NCBI GenBank assembly: GCA_964518955.1
Contig: CAZFHS010000001.1
Coordinates: 1 to 64,000, forward strand
Length of the DNA: 64,000 bases
DNA from: JBDGYW01 sp964518955
GTDB lineage: Bacteria; Gemmatimonadota; Gemmatimonadetes; Gemmatimonadales; GWC2-71-9
Reading direction: 5' to 3'
Below are positions 7,801 to 15,500 of this stretch, one piece after another (position 1 is the stretch's first letter; the number at the start of each line of letters is the position of its first letter). A model generated the notes under the pieces. It was not told the DNA's origin. It did not search any database and saw only the letters and a program-made list of their open reading frames with translations. The position numbers and the translations under genes are program-made.

Positions 7801-9653
7801 GTAACTGGGATCTCTATGTCATGGACAATGACGGTGGGAATGTCCTGCAGCTCACTGACGACGCCGGTACCCACTGTTTCATCTCATGGTCGCCAGATGA
7901 TTCTCAGATCATCTATCGAGGCAACGAGACTGGAGTCAACGAGATCTATTCGATAGACGCTGATGGATCGAACCTCACTCAACTGACATTTGATGGACCG
8001 AACTCTCAGCCGTACATGTCTCCCGATGGTACGAGGATCGCATATGGCAAGCTAGTTGATGACAATTGGGACATCCACACGATGGATCCGGACGGAACCA
8101 ACGTCGTAAGACTGACAACCGATCCTGCCAGGGACCAGTTGCCCAACTGGTCGCCCGACGGCTCCCAAATCGCCTTCCAGAGCGATCGAGGGCCGGGCTG
8201 GAATCTTTACTCGATGAACTCGGATGGGACTAACCTGGTCGGGCTCACCGAGCTCGACCGAAGTGAGTACTACGTGGCGTGGCAGCCTTCAGGATCGCTG
8301 CCCGCGGTTGCTGCCGAAGTAACGCCAGAAGGTGCAACCATCACCACACTCGGCGGCACGCAGCAATTTTCTGCGATAGTAGTTGACGCGTTCGGTACCG
8401 ACCTGACAACTGGCGGAGTGACCTGGACCAGCCTCAACCCCGCAGTTGCGACAGTGAGCGCGGGCGGACTGGCGACCGCCGTGGCCAACGGACAGGTAAT
8501 CATCCAAGCCGATGTCGACGGTTTCACGGGATATGCGGTGCTGACAGTTGCGGCGCAAGAAACTGATCCGGTCAACCTGTGGATGCCGATGACCAGCAAT
8601 ACCACCAGGAATCTCGTTGACGTTTGGGGCTCGCAGGCCAACGACGTTTATGTGGCTGGGGACGTCGGCACCATCATGAGCTACGACGGGTCCACCTGGG
8701 CCGAGCAACACAGTTCTACGGGGTGGGTATTGAGCCTCTGGGGTGCTTCGCCAGATGACATATTCGCGGTGGGCCAGGACGGCCCAGTTCTTCGCGGTGC
8801 CGGGGCTGTGTGGTCCACGATGGAAAGCAACACTACGGAATACTTGAATGACGTATGGGGAGCATCCCCGTCTGACGTTTATGCTGTAGGCGGCAACGGC
8901 ACGATCATGCACTATGACGGCAACGGTTGGAGACAGGTGATCAGCAATACTACGGAGGAACTTCGTGGTGTTTGGGGTGCCTCCAAATCCGATGTGTACG
9001 CCGCCGGAACAAATGGTACGATCCTCCACTACGACGGAAATCACTGGAGTCCGATAGAGAGCGGAACTACGGAGAACTTCAGGGACGTTTGGGGAACGTC
9101 AGGTTCCAACGTATTTGTTGTCGGCAACAGCGGTACAGCAAGCCACTTCGATGGCGCGGTGTGGAACAACCTCAATAGTGGTGGCCGAATGATGATGGGT
9201 GTCTGGGGAAGCGGTCCGACAGACGTGTATACGACCACTTATGACAGTGTGATCCGCCATTGGGACAGTATAACGTGGAATGCAATTCGTGTTCCGGTGC
9301 ACAGAACCGAAGGTATCTGGAGTACCTCTGGCCAAGAAAGCGTTTATGCCGTAGGTGACACAGGCGTCATTCTCCAGGGCTATCGTGGCGCAACGATCAC
9401 AGCAACCCCTGAAGCAGACACCATCCCCGTCATAGGGAACACGGCTCAGTTGACCGTCGAGGTTCGTGATGCTGGTGCAACGCTCATTCCAGGTGTCGAA
9501 CTCACCTGGTGGAGCAGAGACACGACGGTCGCCACTGTTGACGAAACCGGTCTAGTCACAGCGGTCCGTCCAGGACGAACTTCGATCATCGTCGAACCGA
9601 CTTATGGCGAGGCTCGCGACAGCACCATCATCAGCGTCGGGGATGACGGATAG
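1881..9653 (+). CDS. Main part of giant modular surface lipoprotein (Ig repeats, BIG2 domains, duplicated beta-propellers)
   Basis: About 2,590 residues continue the lipoprotein that starts at 1130, in a shifted frame. In order: a pre-peptidase-C-terminal-like domain (1960-2340), five invasin/BIG1-type Ig repeats (2367-3885), a beta-helix-like passenger region (3890-4560), a BIG2 domain, a propeller of WG-x-DVWAVG repeats (4830-5660), two BIG2 domains, a TolB/PD40-type propeller with SPDGS-x-IAF-x-SDR repeats (6170-6955), two BIG2 domains, a second PD40 propeller (7495-8290), BIG2, a second WG propeller (8570-9385) and a last BIG2. The frame stays open upstream to 1632, but that stretch (Arg/Ser/Leu-rich, no fold) is an out-of-frame shadow, so no good start exists for this part alone. 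Probably a large adhesive or binding protein anchored as a lipoprotein; no enzymatic motif seen. It stops with TAG at 9651-9653, directly in frame with the SusD-like remnant. Confidence 0.8.
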   Translation, partial: TNEYVTNGKPGDVQSVQIVVDQTEAPGNPPFDLGTATSVSERLNILPAGDDDWFELDLTAGTMLTASVITSATNSELDPAIRLLDPAAAQLAEDAQTGDVSIDSIRIAETGTYQLRVWAGGPSAGVAAADAASQSPQAPAATNLGQYDLSIEIEDAPASAVTSLISVDPVGIVADGSSTATVTVHARDGNDAPLSVGGEVVEISSSVGTIGSVTDNGDGTYSATLTSSITAQSGIATATMNGVPIADSTVVEFTPGAADPAASTIDANVNEIPGDGSSTVTITVQLTDANGNNLTLGGDVVVLATTAGTLSAVTDNGDGTYTATLTAPTASGQATITGTLNDVAMTSQELVTFTAGTPDAVASTITADPTSILADGSSTSTITVQLKDVNGNNLTNGGHTVVLSATLTPLETGVDTALSLSAIVDNDDGTYTATLTSHPQTGSVRITGTLEGNAITSETTVTFTVGTADPTTSTITASPTSIEADGSSTSTITVQLKDANGNDLAAGGDAVLLATSAGSLSSVTNNGDGTYTATLTSTTSAATATITGTLNGTAMTGNAVVGIVAGAASPDNSEITVAPSYIQADGSTTTTVTVQLRDSNGNDLAVGGDSVVLATTAGSLGPVVDYGDGTHIAILTSAATPGTAVITGEVNSSPILDSAFVTLISGTGTGLSWTNTAGGSWTEIGNWSTGALPLATDEAFIDVPGTYTVTLQQADAEVTALTLGASQTVSLPSSTDTLTVSGAATVAGTVDLWNGTLVAGGAFSHADNAVIRGVGTIDLTGATVSAFDGNVNPGPAPFTFKGDYAPSAQSALNIELDGSNTQLAVSGAATLAGTLNVTLADGYAPTPGDQFTLVTFTGRSGTTFDTETMPTVPGVLLQLTYSDTDLVLSAISADLAATVTIDPVGASISGVGTSMQLTPYAMNAAGDTLVGKTFTWTSVNPDIATVSATGLVTAQREGQVAIRTEVDGVFGYALMTVGSLGSVPVNVWSAYPRPTPQHLWGVWGSGDSDIWAGGFGGEMYNYDGSSWNPVSTPSEQIVWDYWGTGPDNVWAVGDGGLILQWDGSQWNDMSVATSDFAGVWGSAPNDIWALGNPWTGTENPIFHFDGNSWEGVSNPGGTLRGVWGFAHADVWASGSSVLRYDGSWSVLDPQLAAQAMWGTASNNVWSCQGGWISHFDGNGWTAHTNLEAGGDTFGCSAIWGSGPDDAYATGGPGAVARYDGNVWTIVARTTDAATLQDIWGTASGDVWAVGDSGTVLRGHRGATVTVSPVTNSLTAVGQMVHLAAVAQDAGANPISNVTFTWESDNEGIAVVDADGIVTAQGVGTATITATASGGASGNAAVNVVLAGSVEVTPTSTDVEVGLGVQLTAVVRDGNGDEIVGAPIEWSSDNESSAYVSADGLVMGTSTGSGNVTATSGAESATAAINVIDGQVLPADLVFGGEWEGNAEIYVRSADGVSIRNATTDPSLDVLPTWSPDGSRIAFLTDRDGDREVYSMDNSGWPVNNLTNAPSSDESCPAWSRNASRIAFRSDRNANPDMYFMNNDGSNVTQVTDDAGFECFMSWAPDESWLVFRSNVDGDDEIFRINWDGTGLVQLTNDAFENDAPQLSPDGSQIVFISDRTGQGDVYVMNADGTGVVQLTNDAAADFYPTWSPDGTQITFSSDRYGEYDIFIMNADGTNVVQVTGMAGLERYGALRPSSVLSATSIEVNPADGIITAIGHTLQLNATARNAFGETIESPAINWSSDDELVATVDANGLVTAVAVGAATITADIPGEASGTASVTIVVAASIELTPSTADTIVGFAYQFTAIARDGNGDEIAGAPVEWGNDNPTVIPMSLDGNASGLGIGSATITATSGDQSANATINVTAAPVLPYAVSFTSPLSGDWDVWLRSADGTTVTNLTNYPDATDVFSSWTVDGSRLSFETDRDGNDEIYLMNADGSGQVNLTNHPSSDICTAISRDGTKVAFASDRNGNWDLYVMDNDGGNVLQLTDDAGTHCFISWSPDDSQIIYRGNETGVNEIYSIDADGSNLTQLTFDGPNSQPYMSPDGTRIAYGKLVDDNWDIHTMDPDGTNVVRLTTDPARDQLPNWSPDGSQIAFQSDRGPGWNLYSMNSDGTNLVGLTELDRSEYYVAWQPSGSLPAVAAEVTPEGATITTLGGTQQFSAIVVDAFGTDLTTGGVTWTSLNPAVATVSAGGLATAVANGQVIIQADVDGFTGYAVLTVAAQETDPVNLWMPMTSNTTRNLVDVWGSQANDVYVAGDVGTIMSYDGSTWAEQHSSTGWVLSLWGASPDDIFAVGQDGPVLRGAGAVWSTMESNTTEYLNDVWGASPSDVYAVGGNGTIMHYDGNGWRQVISNTTEELRGVWGASKSDVYAAGTNGTILHYDGNHWSPIESGTTENFRDVWGTSGSNVFVVGNSGTASHFDGAVWNNLNSGGRMMMGVWGSGPTDVYTTTYDSVIRHWDSITWNAIRVPVHRTEGIWSTSGQESVYAVGDTGVILQGYRGATITATPEADTIPVIGNTAQLTVEVRDAGATLIPGVELTWWSRDTTVATVDETGLVTAVRPGRTSIIVEPTYGEARDSTIISVGDDG
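2367..3885 (+). repeat. Five tandem invasin-like Ig repeats
   Basis: Five protein-level repeats of ~100 residues, starting near 2367, 2661, 2966, 3295 and 3590. Each has an ADGSSTxTxTVQLxDxNGN strand, GGDxVxLATxAGxL, a DNGDGTYTATLT turn and a C-terminal VxFTxGxA strand. DNA copies share recognisable blocks such as gtgcagct and gacggnac, but have diverged. Repeat 3 carries a ~10-residue insertion (TPLETGVDTA region). This matches the filamentous, surface-exposed Ig stacks of intimin/invasin and similar adhesins. Confidence 0.8.
4566..9650 (+). repeat. Duplicated BIG2-propeller modules
   Basis: The unit BIG2 / WG-propeller / BIG2 occurs twice (4566-5915 and 8305-9650), and the unit BIG2 / PD40-propeller occurs twice (5922-6955 and 7240-8290). 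Linker sequences match between copies: RGHRGATVTVSP versus QGYRGATITATP, and VVRDGNGDEIVGAPIEW versus IARDGNGDEIAGAPVEW. The order is roughly mirror-like: B-W-BB-P-BB-P-B-W-B. This points to internal segmental duplication followed by divergence. Confidence 0.7.
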
Positions 9654-11216
9654 CTGACAGAGGCACTGATAGCCCGCTCCTTTAGGACGTGGTGGCAAGG
9701 TACGGAGGATTACAATGGGCCAGCGCTGGCACTGAGCACTGCGGCCGAAGAGCTAACATCGTCCTGGAACAACGCGGGAATGAATGGTCTCTCGCAGGAG
9801 CCACGAGTGGCTTTTGACAATTCGCCCGACTACCGGTACCGACGCGTTACGGAAGACCCTTGGGACTTCTCGTACCTAGCACTCTCTGCGGTGTACGACG
9901 GTATAACTGCGATCAACGGAGGTGTTGAGATTGGTGGAGCCGGCGGGCCAGACAATAACCGGGCGCTTGCATTCGCCAAATTGGTTCAGGGCATTGCACA
10001 CGGTTATCTCGCACTCTTGTTCGACTCGGCCTACGTATTGGACGAGACGGTGAATCTCGCCGATCCTATAACTCTGTTGCCGTACCCTGACATTATGACA
10101 GCGGCAATTGGATACTTCGATGCCGCGATCGCGCTAACAGGATCGAGTTTCACGCTGCCAATGGATTGGATCAACGGGAATTCGCTGACCAATACGCAGA
10201 TTGCTCAGCTGGCGCATTCGTACAGGGCTCGGTTCCTCTCGCAGGTTGGCCGCACACCAGCGGAACGCGCGAATGCCAACTGGGCACAAATTCTCGCCGA
10301 TGCAGCTGCAGGAATTACACAGGACTTGGCGATAGAAGGGGATGGTGATCCCAACTGGTTCTGGTTCAAGGCTCTCGAGTATTATGGGGCTCGGGACGGT
10401 TGGACGCGCGTGGATTACAAAACGCTGGGCTGGACAGAATTAGGTACAGTTGGCGGTTACGACAACTGGTTGGCTAGCGAGGTCGTGGACAGAGTCGAGT
10501 TCGAGCTGAACGTGCCTGACGGGCGAATCATGCCTTCCGGCGAGCCGCAGGGAGTAGGCCTCGATTTCCAGTACGTCGGTACATCTCCGTTCTATGACAA
10601 CCGAGGCAACTATCACGACTCCTACTATCAACACCACCGCTACAGTGACTACTACAACAACGGCGGAGTAGGCCCGATGCAGCACATGACTGTGACCGAA
10701 ATGGACCTCATCGCGGCCGAGGGTCATTTGAGAACCGGGAACAATGCATCTGCAGTGGCGATTATCAATACCACGAGAGCACGCGGCGGGCTGCCGGCCG
10801 CCACGGCAGGTGACCCAGATCTATTCGAAAAACTCATGTACGAAAAACGGATTGAGACATTTGCACTCTGCAGCGGCTGCGCGTTCTTTGACCGTCGTGG
10901 ATTCGGACCGCTGAGTGCGTCCGGGCATCTGCATCACCAAGGCCTGGTCGAAGGTACGCCTCTCCACTTCGCACCGCCCGGTAGTGTTTTGGAAGACCTC
11001 GAAATACCGCTATACACTTACGGTGGTGTTGGCAACGAAGGTACGCCACTCGTGTTGGCACCACTTGCAGGCCCAGGTGCAGGCCAAACCGGCGGGAGAA
11101 CGATAACTGCGTTCGACATCTACGCGTTTCGCGACGATCCCAACATGACAGTCGCCGAGAAGCTGGCGATCCTCGACCGGCCGCCAGAACGGCCCGACGA
11201 GCAACAGAGAAACTGA
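9654..11216 (+). pseudogene. RagB/SusD-like protein, 5'-truncated
   Basis: SusD-like sequence is readable from 9654 (LTEALIARSFRTWWQGTEDY), directly after the TAG of the giant gene and in the same frame, but the first usable ATG is at 9780 (478 residues). The family's signal peptide, lipid-attachment Cys and the first ~40 residues are absent. Features that identify it: the ALIARSFRTWW and NGPALALSTAAEELTSSW helices, the TPR-like helical core, the LIAAEGHLRTGN-x-ASAVAIINTTRARGGL segment and the MYEKRIETF helix typical of the family's C-terminal half. SusD proteins normally sit with a SusC TonB receptor and bind glycans or peptides at the outer membrane; no SusC is present here. Without export it should be non-functional, so I call it a pseudogene; a remote regulatory or cytoplasmic role cannot be excluded. 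Confidence 0.7.
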
Positions 11217-11234
11217 TCCGACATTTGGCAGTGG

Positions 11235-11264
11235 CGGGGCGTTCTCACAATCCTTGACGCCCCG
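11235..11264 (+). terminator. Stem-loop after the SusD-like gene
   Basis: A perfect 8-bp inverted repeat, CGGGGCGT (11235-11242) and ACGCCCCG (11257-11264), with a 14-base loop. There is no T-run after it, so it is a weak intrinsic terminator candidate. It lies 18 bp after the SusD-like stop and 27 bp before the kinase start. Confidence 0.4.
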
Positions 11265-11291
11265 TCCTGCACGGGTCACCTTCCACCACCC

Positions 11292-12221
11292 ATGAACCTC
11301 AGGACATGCTCCAAATGCGGCGCCAAGGTCGCTCCAGGTTCACGCTTCTGCGAGTTGTGCGGCAAAGCGATAGATCCCGACAGACGTCCGCTTGCGGTGC
11401 GTCTCCAGGAGGAACTTGGATCTGCCTACATCGTCATGGGTGAACTAGGCAGTGGCGGCTTCGCAAAGGTCTTCCTTGTCCGGGAAACGACGCACGGCAC
11501 ACACCTAGCGGTAAAGGTCATGCACCAGGCCCTGATGCTGTCGAGCGCCGTCGTGTCGAGGTTTCAACGAGAGATTCAGTGCGCATCAGAGCTCGATCAT
11601 CCGAACATCGTCCCGGTTACCTTCTCGGCGGAGAAGATCGACCTCGTTTATTACGCCATGCCGAGAGTTCGCGGCAAGACGGTGAAGAAACACATCGCAG
11701 AACTCGGCCAGCTGCCGTTTGATGAAGCTATTCACTTCCTGCGGGAACTCGCCGAGGGACTCGCATACGCGCACGAACACGGGGTCGTGCATCGCGACAT
11801 CAAACCCTCGAACCTCATGATCGACAGAAACGGAAGAGTGCAAATTCTCGATTTCGGAATCGCCAAAGCGCTGTCGAAGAAGGGAAGCACTCTGTCTATC
11901 AGCGGAGAGCTTTTGGGCTCACCAGAATACATGAGTCCGGAACAGGCAGCGGGAGCAAAGACGATCAACTACAAATCGGATATCTACAGCTGGGGCATCG
12001 TCGGGTATGAGATGCTGGCCGGTAGGCCACCTTTTCTCGGGGCGTCAGTGCAGGAACTACTCCACAAGCAATCTTTCATTCCACCGCCACCACTCCGCGA
12101 TTTCAGGTCGGACGTACCTAGACGCCTCATGAACGCCATCACCAAGTGCTTGGAAAAAGACCCTCACCGTAGGTGGGCCAACATTCGGGCAGCTGCGAGC
12201 GCGCTGACCCAACCTGCCTGA
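11292..12221 (+). CDS. Zinc-ribbon Ser/Thr protein kinase, soluble
   Basis: A short N-terminal zinc ribbon (Cys6, Cys9, Cys20, Cys23) leads into a complete Hanks-type kinase domain. Visible motifs are the glycine loop GELGSGGFAKV (~50-60), Lys75 in LAVKVM, HRD at 167-169 within HRDIKPSN, DFG at 187-189, and SPEYMSPEQ in the activation segment. The catalytic residues are all present, so it should be active. At 309 residues it ends right after the kinase fold, with no transmembrane segment and no sensor domain, unlike the second kinase in this window. It probably phosphorylates Ser/Thr of cytoplasmic partners; the ribbon may mediate protein contact. It lies downstream of the dead protease and surface protein genes on the same strand, and converges with the S41 gene 11 bp away. 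Confidence 0.9.
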   Translation: MNLRTCSKCGAKVAPGSRFCELCGKAIDPDRRPLAVRLQEELGSAYIVMGELGSGGFAKVFLVRETTHGTHLAVKVMHQALMLSSAVVSRFQREIQCASELDHPNIVPVTFSAEKIDLVYYAMPRVRGKTVKKHIAELGQLPFDEAIHFLRELAEGLAYAHEHGVVHRDIKPSNLMIDRNGRVQILDFGIAKALSKKGSTLSISGELLGSPEYMSPEQAAGAKTINYKSDIYSWGIVGYEMLAGRPPFLGASVQELLHKQSFIPPPPLRDFRSDVPRRLMNAITKCLEKDPHRRWANIRAAASALTQPA

Positions 12222-12232
12222 CATCCCTGCGC

Positions 12233-14548
12233 CTAGTTAGCTGTACCCCTGCGGTCGTTGATTACTTCCACCGCCTTCTCCAACAACTCGTCCCTGCCCT
12301 CCCGGATTCCCTGGATCGTCCGGCTACAAGGAATGGTCGGTTGGATACCGATTGTGTGGTGCTGTGTTCCGTCGTGTTTCACAACTCTCATTCCGGTCCA
12401 TACGACACGAAAGCCGCCAGGTACCTGAAACGGATTGATATTCCCGTTGGCTCCCGCTGTCGGTTGGCCAACAATCTCCGCCAACTCGTAATGCTCGATA
12501 AAGCTCATGAACGACTCGGCGTAACTGATCGCCCTGCCATCCGTCAGGAATACTACCTCCCCCCCAATGTGCGGTTCCAACGAAGTCATCCCCCAGCCAT
12601 GATTTTCGAAGCCCACTAGGTCTTCCCGATCGGGATAGATGGTCTGCGGAGTACGCATCCATGCATCTGACGTGTCGGCAATTGAAAGAAGGTGTCCGAT
12701 CACAGCGTGGTTCCCGTTCGGATATCCCCGCATGTCAAGCACCACACCCGGCGCCGCAACTATTTCGTTGATGCGGTCCGATATCTCAGCCATCGGCGCC
12801 CGATCGAGGTCCACGTAGAAAATGCCGTCTTCGAGCTCTCGGATAGCCGCTTCAGTGCGCTCCGGGATCGGCCCCTGCCGCCGCGTTCTTACGAAAGTCC
12901 TCTCGAATGTTGAATCTTCACGCTCGACCCGGAGAACGACGTCGCTTCCTTCTTCACCAAAGCCGAATTGCCGCAACGCGCGATACCGCATCCACTGCGG
13001 CGAGCCGGATATGTACCGCTCGGAGTTCACCAGCGCCTGCTGTGATGCCTCGCCGTCGATCGCCGCAATCACATCTCCGGGCAGCAGATTTATCTCGTCG
13101 GTGACAGTCGTGACCACCACTTCACCCTCAACCCAATCCACCAGGAACGGCATCCCAGCCATCCGAGTGAGTGTCTGGTGATATACGTTGCCGTGGCCGT
13201 CGTGTAGACTCGCCACCATCTCGTTTAGTGTGTAGTAGAAGTCCTCCGCGGTTTCGTCACGCAGTGCACCATCGATGGCCTTGGACAACTCGGCGTCCCA
13301 GTCTGTGTCTATGACATCGAAATAGGGGTAGAAGTGCTGGAACACGTTCCAAGCGACCACTATGGCCCCGAGCCGAATGCCTGCGCTATCTGCAGTGAAC
13401 GCATCAGAGTCGACAGCCGAGAGCGTCGCTTGCAACGCATCGAGCGGACCCTCAGACGCAACTCCTAGCGTGCCGGAACTGTCGCTGAAAAGTGCTATTG
13501 GAACTCTCGCCGATAGGCCTGCGCCCAAGCTCTTCTGAATCACTTCTCCTGCTTCGGGACGTTCCTCGAATAGTTCACCGGTGAAATACTGTTCCTCGCC
13601 GACAGCCTGTCTGACGACAAGCGATCTTTGTCCACGGTGTCGGCCTTCGCTCTCCAATGTGTATTGGTATCCGGGGCTCCGAGTTGACCAGTGGGTCGGG
13701 AGATTATCTGCATCCGATTGTTCGAAATCAGCATTTTCGAGTTCTACATCTACCCAGTCACCTTGTTCGTTTGTCACCGCCAGTTCGACATCGTCAAGCC
13801 ACATCGTTCCTGCGCCGAGGAAAAAACACCCAAACACTAAGTCCGTGGCATCGGTCGCGACTTCTCCGACGATCTCATACTGCTGCCACTCGTTGGACGA
13901 GATTGGCCGGTCACCCATGTTATCGAAGAAGCCACGTTGATTCCCTTCCCTGTCGACACGGAGCCACATCTGCGCACGGTTCTGTGATCCGCTCACTTCT
14001 GCTCGTACAAATGCTCTGAGCCGTACTCGTCTCCCCGAGAACGGAACTGCATCGACACTTCGAACAACGTTACCCATGCCCTGACGTGCACCAGGTATCA
14101 CATTTCTCCTGTTAAGGCGAGCACTTTGGTAAATCGGCGATGACGCCATTGTCCCAAAGCTCACACCGCGGTGCTGCCACGCCACGAGATCTAGACCCGA
14201 TGTGTCTTCCGGAATGAGATCCGGTGCAGGCGGCGGTTCATCGTTCGAGGAGAATACCTGTAGCGTCAGGCCAATTGGGGAGAAGAGCGAATCCAGAGCG
14301 GCCTTGAGCTCGTCCGCATTGTTTGCCCCTCTTACCCGCTCGGCACCATACACCGCAAACGCATCCCACGGTATCGCGCTCGCCTCGTCGGACGGATGGA
14401 AGTACTTGACGTATCCGTACAGCTTCGCAAAGGCCCGGAGGTTCTCGACCTCTCGGTCGTTTGTTTCGCAGGCGCCGATTACTAGTGAGAGCAACCCTAG
14501 CAAAGCCACATTTGTGCCGGATGTGAGTTTGGTGCGGAAACATTTCAT
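12233..14548 (-). CDS. S41 family (tail-specific-like) peptidase, lipoprotein
   Basis: The start at 14548 is favoured over the upstream ATG because GGAGG (complement of 14559-14563) sits 10 bases before it and it opens directly into a lipoprotein signal (VIGAC, Cys27). The middle (~150-330) holds a beta-sandwich-like part with a jelly-roll look (WLRVDREGN, MWLDDVELA). A PDZ-like region follows (GDVIAAIDGE), then the S41 core: GIFYVDLDRAP, VVLDMRGYPNG, and GRAISYAESF around residue 676 with the nucleophile Ser. The EIVGQPTAGANGN and GIQPTIPCSRTIQGIREGRDELLEKA blocks are typical of this subfamily. About 771 residues. It should be anchored in the periplasm or on the outer membrane and cleave peptides or unfolded proteins. 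Convergent with the kinase gene, divergent from the HlyIII gene. Confidence 0.85.
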   Translation of the reverse strand: MKCFRTKLTSGTNVALLGLLSLVIGACETNDREVENLRAFAKLYGYVKYFHPSDEASAIPWDAFAVYGAERVRGANNADELKAALDSLFSPIGLTLQVFSSNDEPPPAPDLIPEDTSGLDLVAWQHRGVSFGTMASSPIYQSARLNRRNVIPGARQGMGNVVRSVDAVPFSGRRVRLRAFVRAEVSGSQNRAQMWLRVDREGNQRGFFDNMGDRPISSNEWQQYEIVGEVATDATDLVFGCFFLGAGTMWLDDVELAVTNEQGDWVDVELENADFEQSDADNLPTHWSTRSPGYQYTLESEGRHRGQRSLVVRQAVGEEQYFTGELFEERPEAGEVIQKSLGAGLSARVPIALFSDSSGTLGVASEGPLDALQATLSAVDSDAFTADSAGIRLGAIVVAWNVFQHFYPYFDVIDTDWDAELSKAIDGALRDETAEDFYYTLNEMVASLHDGHGNVYHQTLTRMAGMPFLVDWVEGEVVVTTVTDEINLLPGDVIAAIDGEASQQALVNSERYISGSPQWMRYRALRQFGFGEEGSDVVLRVEREDSTFERTFVRTRRQGPIPERTEAAIRELEDGIFYVDLDRAPMAEISDRINEIVAAPGVVLDMRGYPNGNHAVIGHLLSIADTSDAWMRTPQTIYPDREDLVGFENHGWGMTSLEPHIGGEVVFLTDGRAISYAESFMSFIEHYELAEIVGQPTAGANGNINPFQVPGGFRVVWTGMRVVKHDGTQHHTIGIQPTIPCSRTIQGIREGRDELLEKAVEVINDRRGTAN

Positions 14549-14558
14549 GATCGACGCG

Positions 14559-14563
14559 CCTCC
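14559..14563 (-). promoter_or_regulatory. Ribosome-binding site deciding the S41 start
   Basis: On the minus strand this reads GGAGG, 10 bases before the ATG at 14548. It rules against the longer start at 14614. Confidence 0.7.
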
Positions 14564-14608
14564 GTACGTGGAGTGTGGATACTGCGGCCGCTCCATTATG
14601 GGTGTGAA

Positions 14609-15349
14609 ATGCACCCGGCGGAAGACCCACCAGGCACATTATCTTGTAGTGTGCACGAACCAACCGAGTCATTCGATGGCGAAGCGGACATTGCCCCCCC
14701 GACAAAACGCCTCTATACAGTCGCCGAGGAGATAGCGAACGCTGCAACCCACGGTGCCGGCCTGGCACTGAGCGTTGTGGCCCTGGTGGTTTTAGTTGTA
14801 ATCGCAAGCGGGCGCGGCGACGCGTGGCACATCGTATCGGTCGCTATCTACGGGTCAACGCTGGTGTTGCTGTACGCCGCGTCTACCTTCTACCACGCTA
14901 TACCGGCTCGGCGCGCAAAGGCTGTTTTTCAAGTCTTGGATCACGCTGCCATCTTCCTGTTGATCGCGGGGACGTACACGCCGTTCACGCTGGTCAACCT
15001 GCGCGGAGGATGGGGATGGGCTCTATTCGGCACCGTATGGGGATTGGCCGTGCTCGGTGTCGTGTTGGAGTCGGTGGCAAAGCTCCGAGTACGCATCCTC
15101 TCGCATATTCTTTACATAGGGCTCGGTTGGTTGGTTGCGATTGCGATCAAGCCGCTGTTGAGCTCCGTAGCATTTGGCGGTTTGGTCCTCTTGGTGGCTG
15201 GAGGTTTGGCATACACCGGCGGGGTGGTGTTTTATTCGTGGCGCCGGCTAACCTTCAATCACGCGATCTGGCACGTATTCGTGCTCGCAGGGAGCGTCTG
15301 CCACTTCTTTGCAGTTCTGCTCTTTGTGCTTCCAGGCGCCAATTCGTAG
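14609..15349 (+). CDS. Hemolysin III / PAQR-family membrane protein
   Basis: Seven hydrophobic segments and the family's conserved pattern are present: EEIANAATHGAGLALS at the first helix, STFYHAI, LDHAAIFLLIAGTYTPF, and WHVFVLAGSVCHFFAVL near the C-terminus. The HxxxH-type His residues (in ATHG, YHA, LDHA, IWHVF, CHFF) match the metal-site region of the PAQR/HlyIII superfamily. Members are inner-membrane proteins linked to membrane-lipid or hydrolase functions; few have a proven role. The start is uncertain: ATG14609 is used here, an upstream ATG at 14573 would leave little room for a promoter, and GTG14651 is also possible. Divergent from the S41 gene. Confidence 0.85.
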   Translation: MHPAEDPPGTLSCSVHEPTESFDGEADIAPPTKRLYTVAEEIANAATHGAGLALSVVALVVLVVIASGRGDAWHIVSVAIYGSTLVLLYAASTFYHAIPARRAKAVFQVLDHAAIFLLIAGTYTPFTLVNLRGGWGWALFGTVWGLAVLGVVLESVAKLRVRILSHILYIGLGWLVAIAIKPLLSSVAFGGLVLLVAGGLAYTGGVVFYSWRRLTFNHAIWHVFVLAGSVCHFFAVLLFVLPGANS

Positions 15350-15382
15350 CTTTGAGCGTGGTTCAAAGGCTGCGTATTTTTG

Positions 15383-15467
15383 CCGCGGATAAACGCGGAG
15401 GGTCGCGGATGGTCTTGAAGGGTTATCCCCACTACAACAGACAGCGTTCTTCCGCGTTGTTCCGCGG
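15383..15467. repeat. Intergenic inverted repeat with helically phased CGCGGA motifs
   Basis: CCGCGGATAAACGCGGA (15383-15399) returns inverted at 15451-15467 with 15 of 17 bases matching. CGCGGA begins at 15384, 15394 and 15404, and its complement TCCGCG at 15451 and 15461, all at 10-bp spacing. The 151-bp gap between the HlyIII and PduS-like genes (15350-15500) contains nothing else recognisable. It could be an interspersed repeat unit, a protein-binding site or an RNA hairpin. Confidence 0.6.
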
Positions 15468-15500
15468 CCATTTCCAACCAGCTCTCGCAACCCTGTAACA

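Noticed and set aside
9651..9653. Stop-codon readthrough or TAG recoding joining the giant gene to SusD (and at 30438)
   Set aside because: TAG is the ordinary stop of many intact genes here (1117, 17402, 22685, 32390, 38599, 56631). SusD sequence starts mid-domain, which fits truncation better than recoding.
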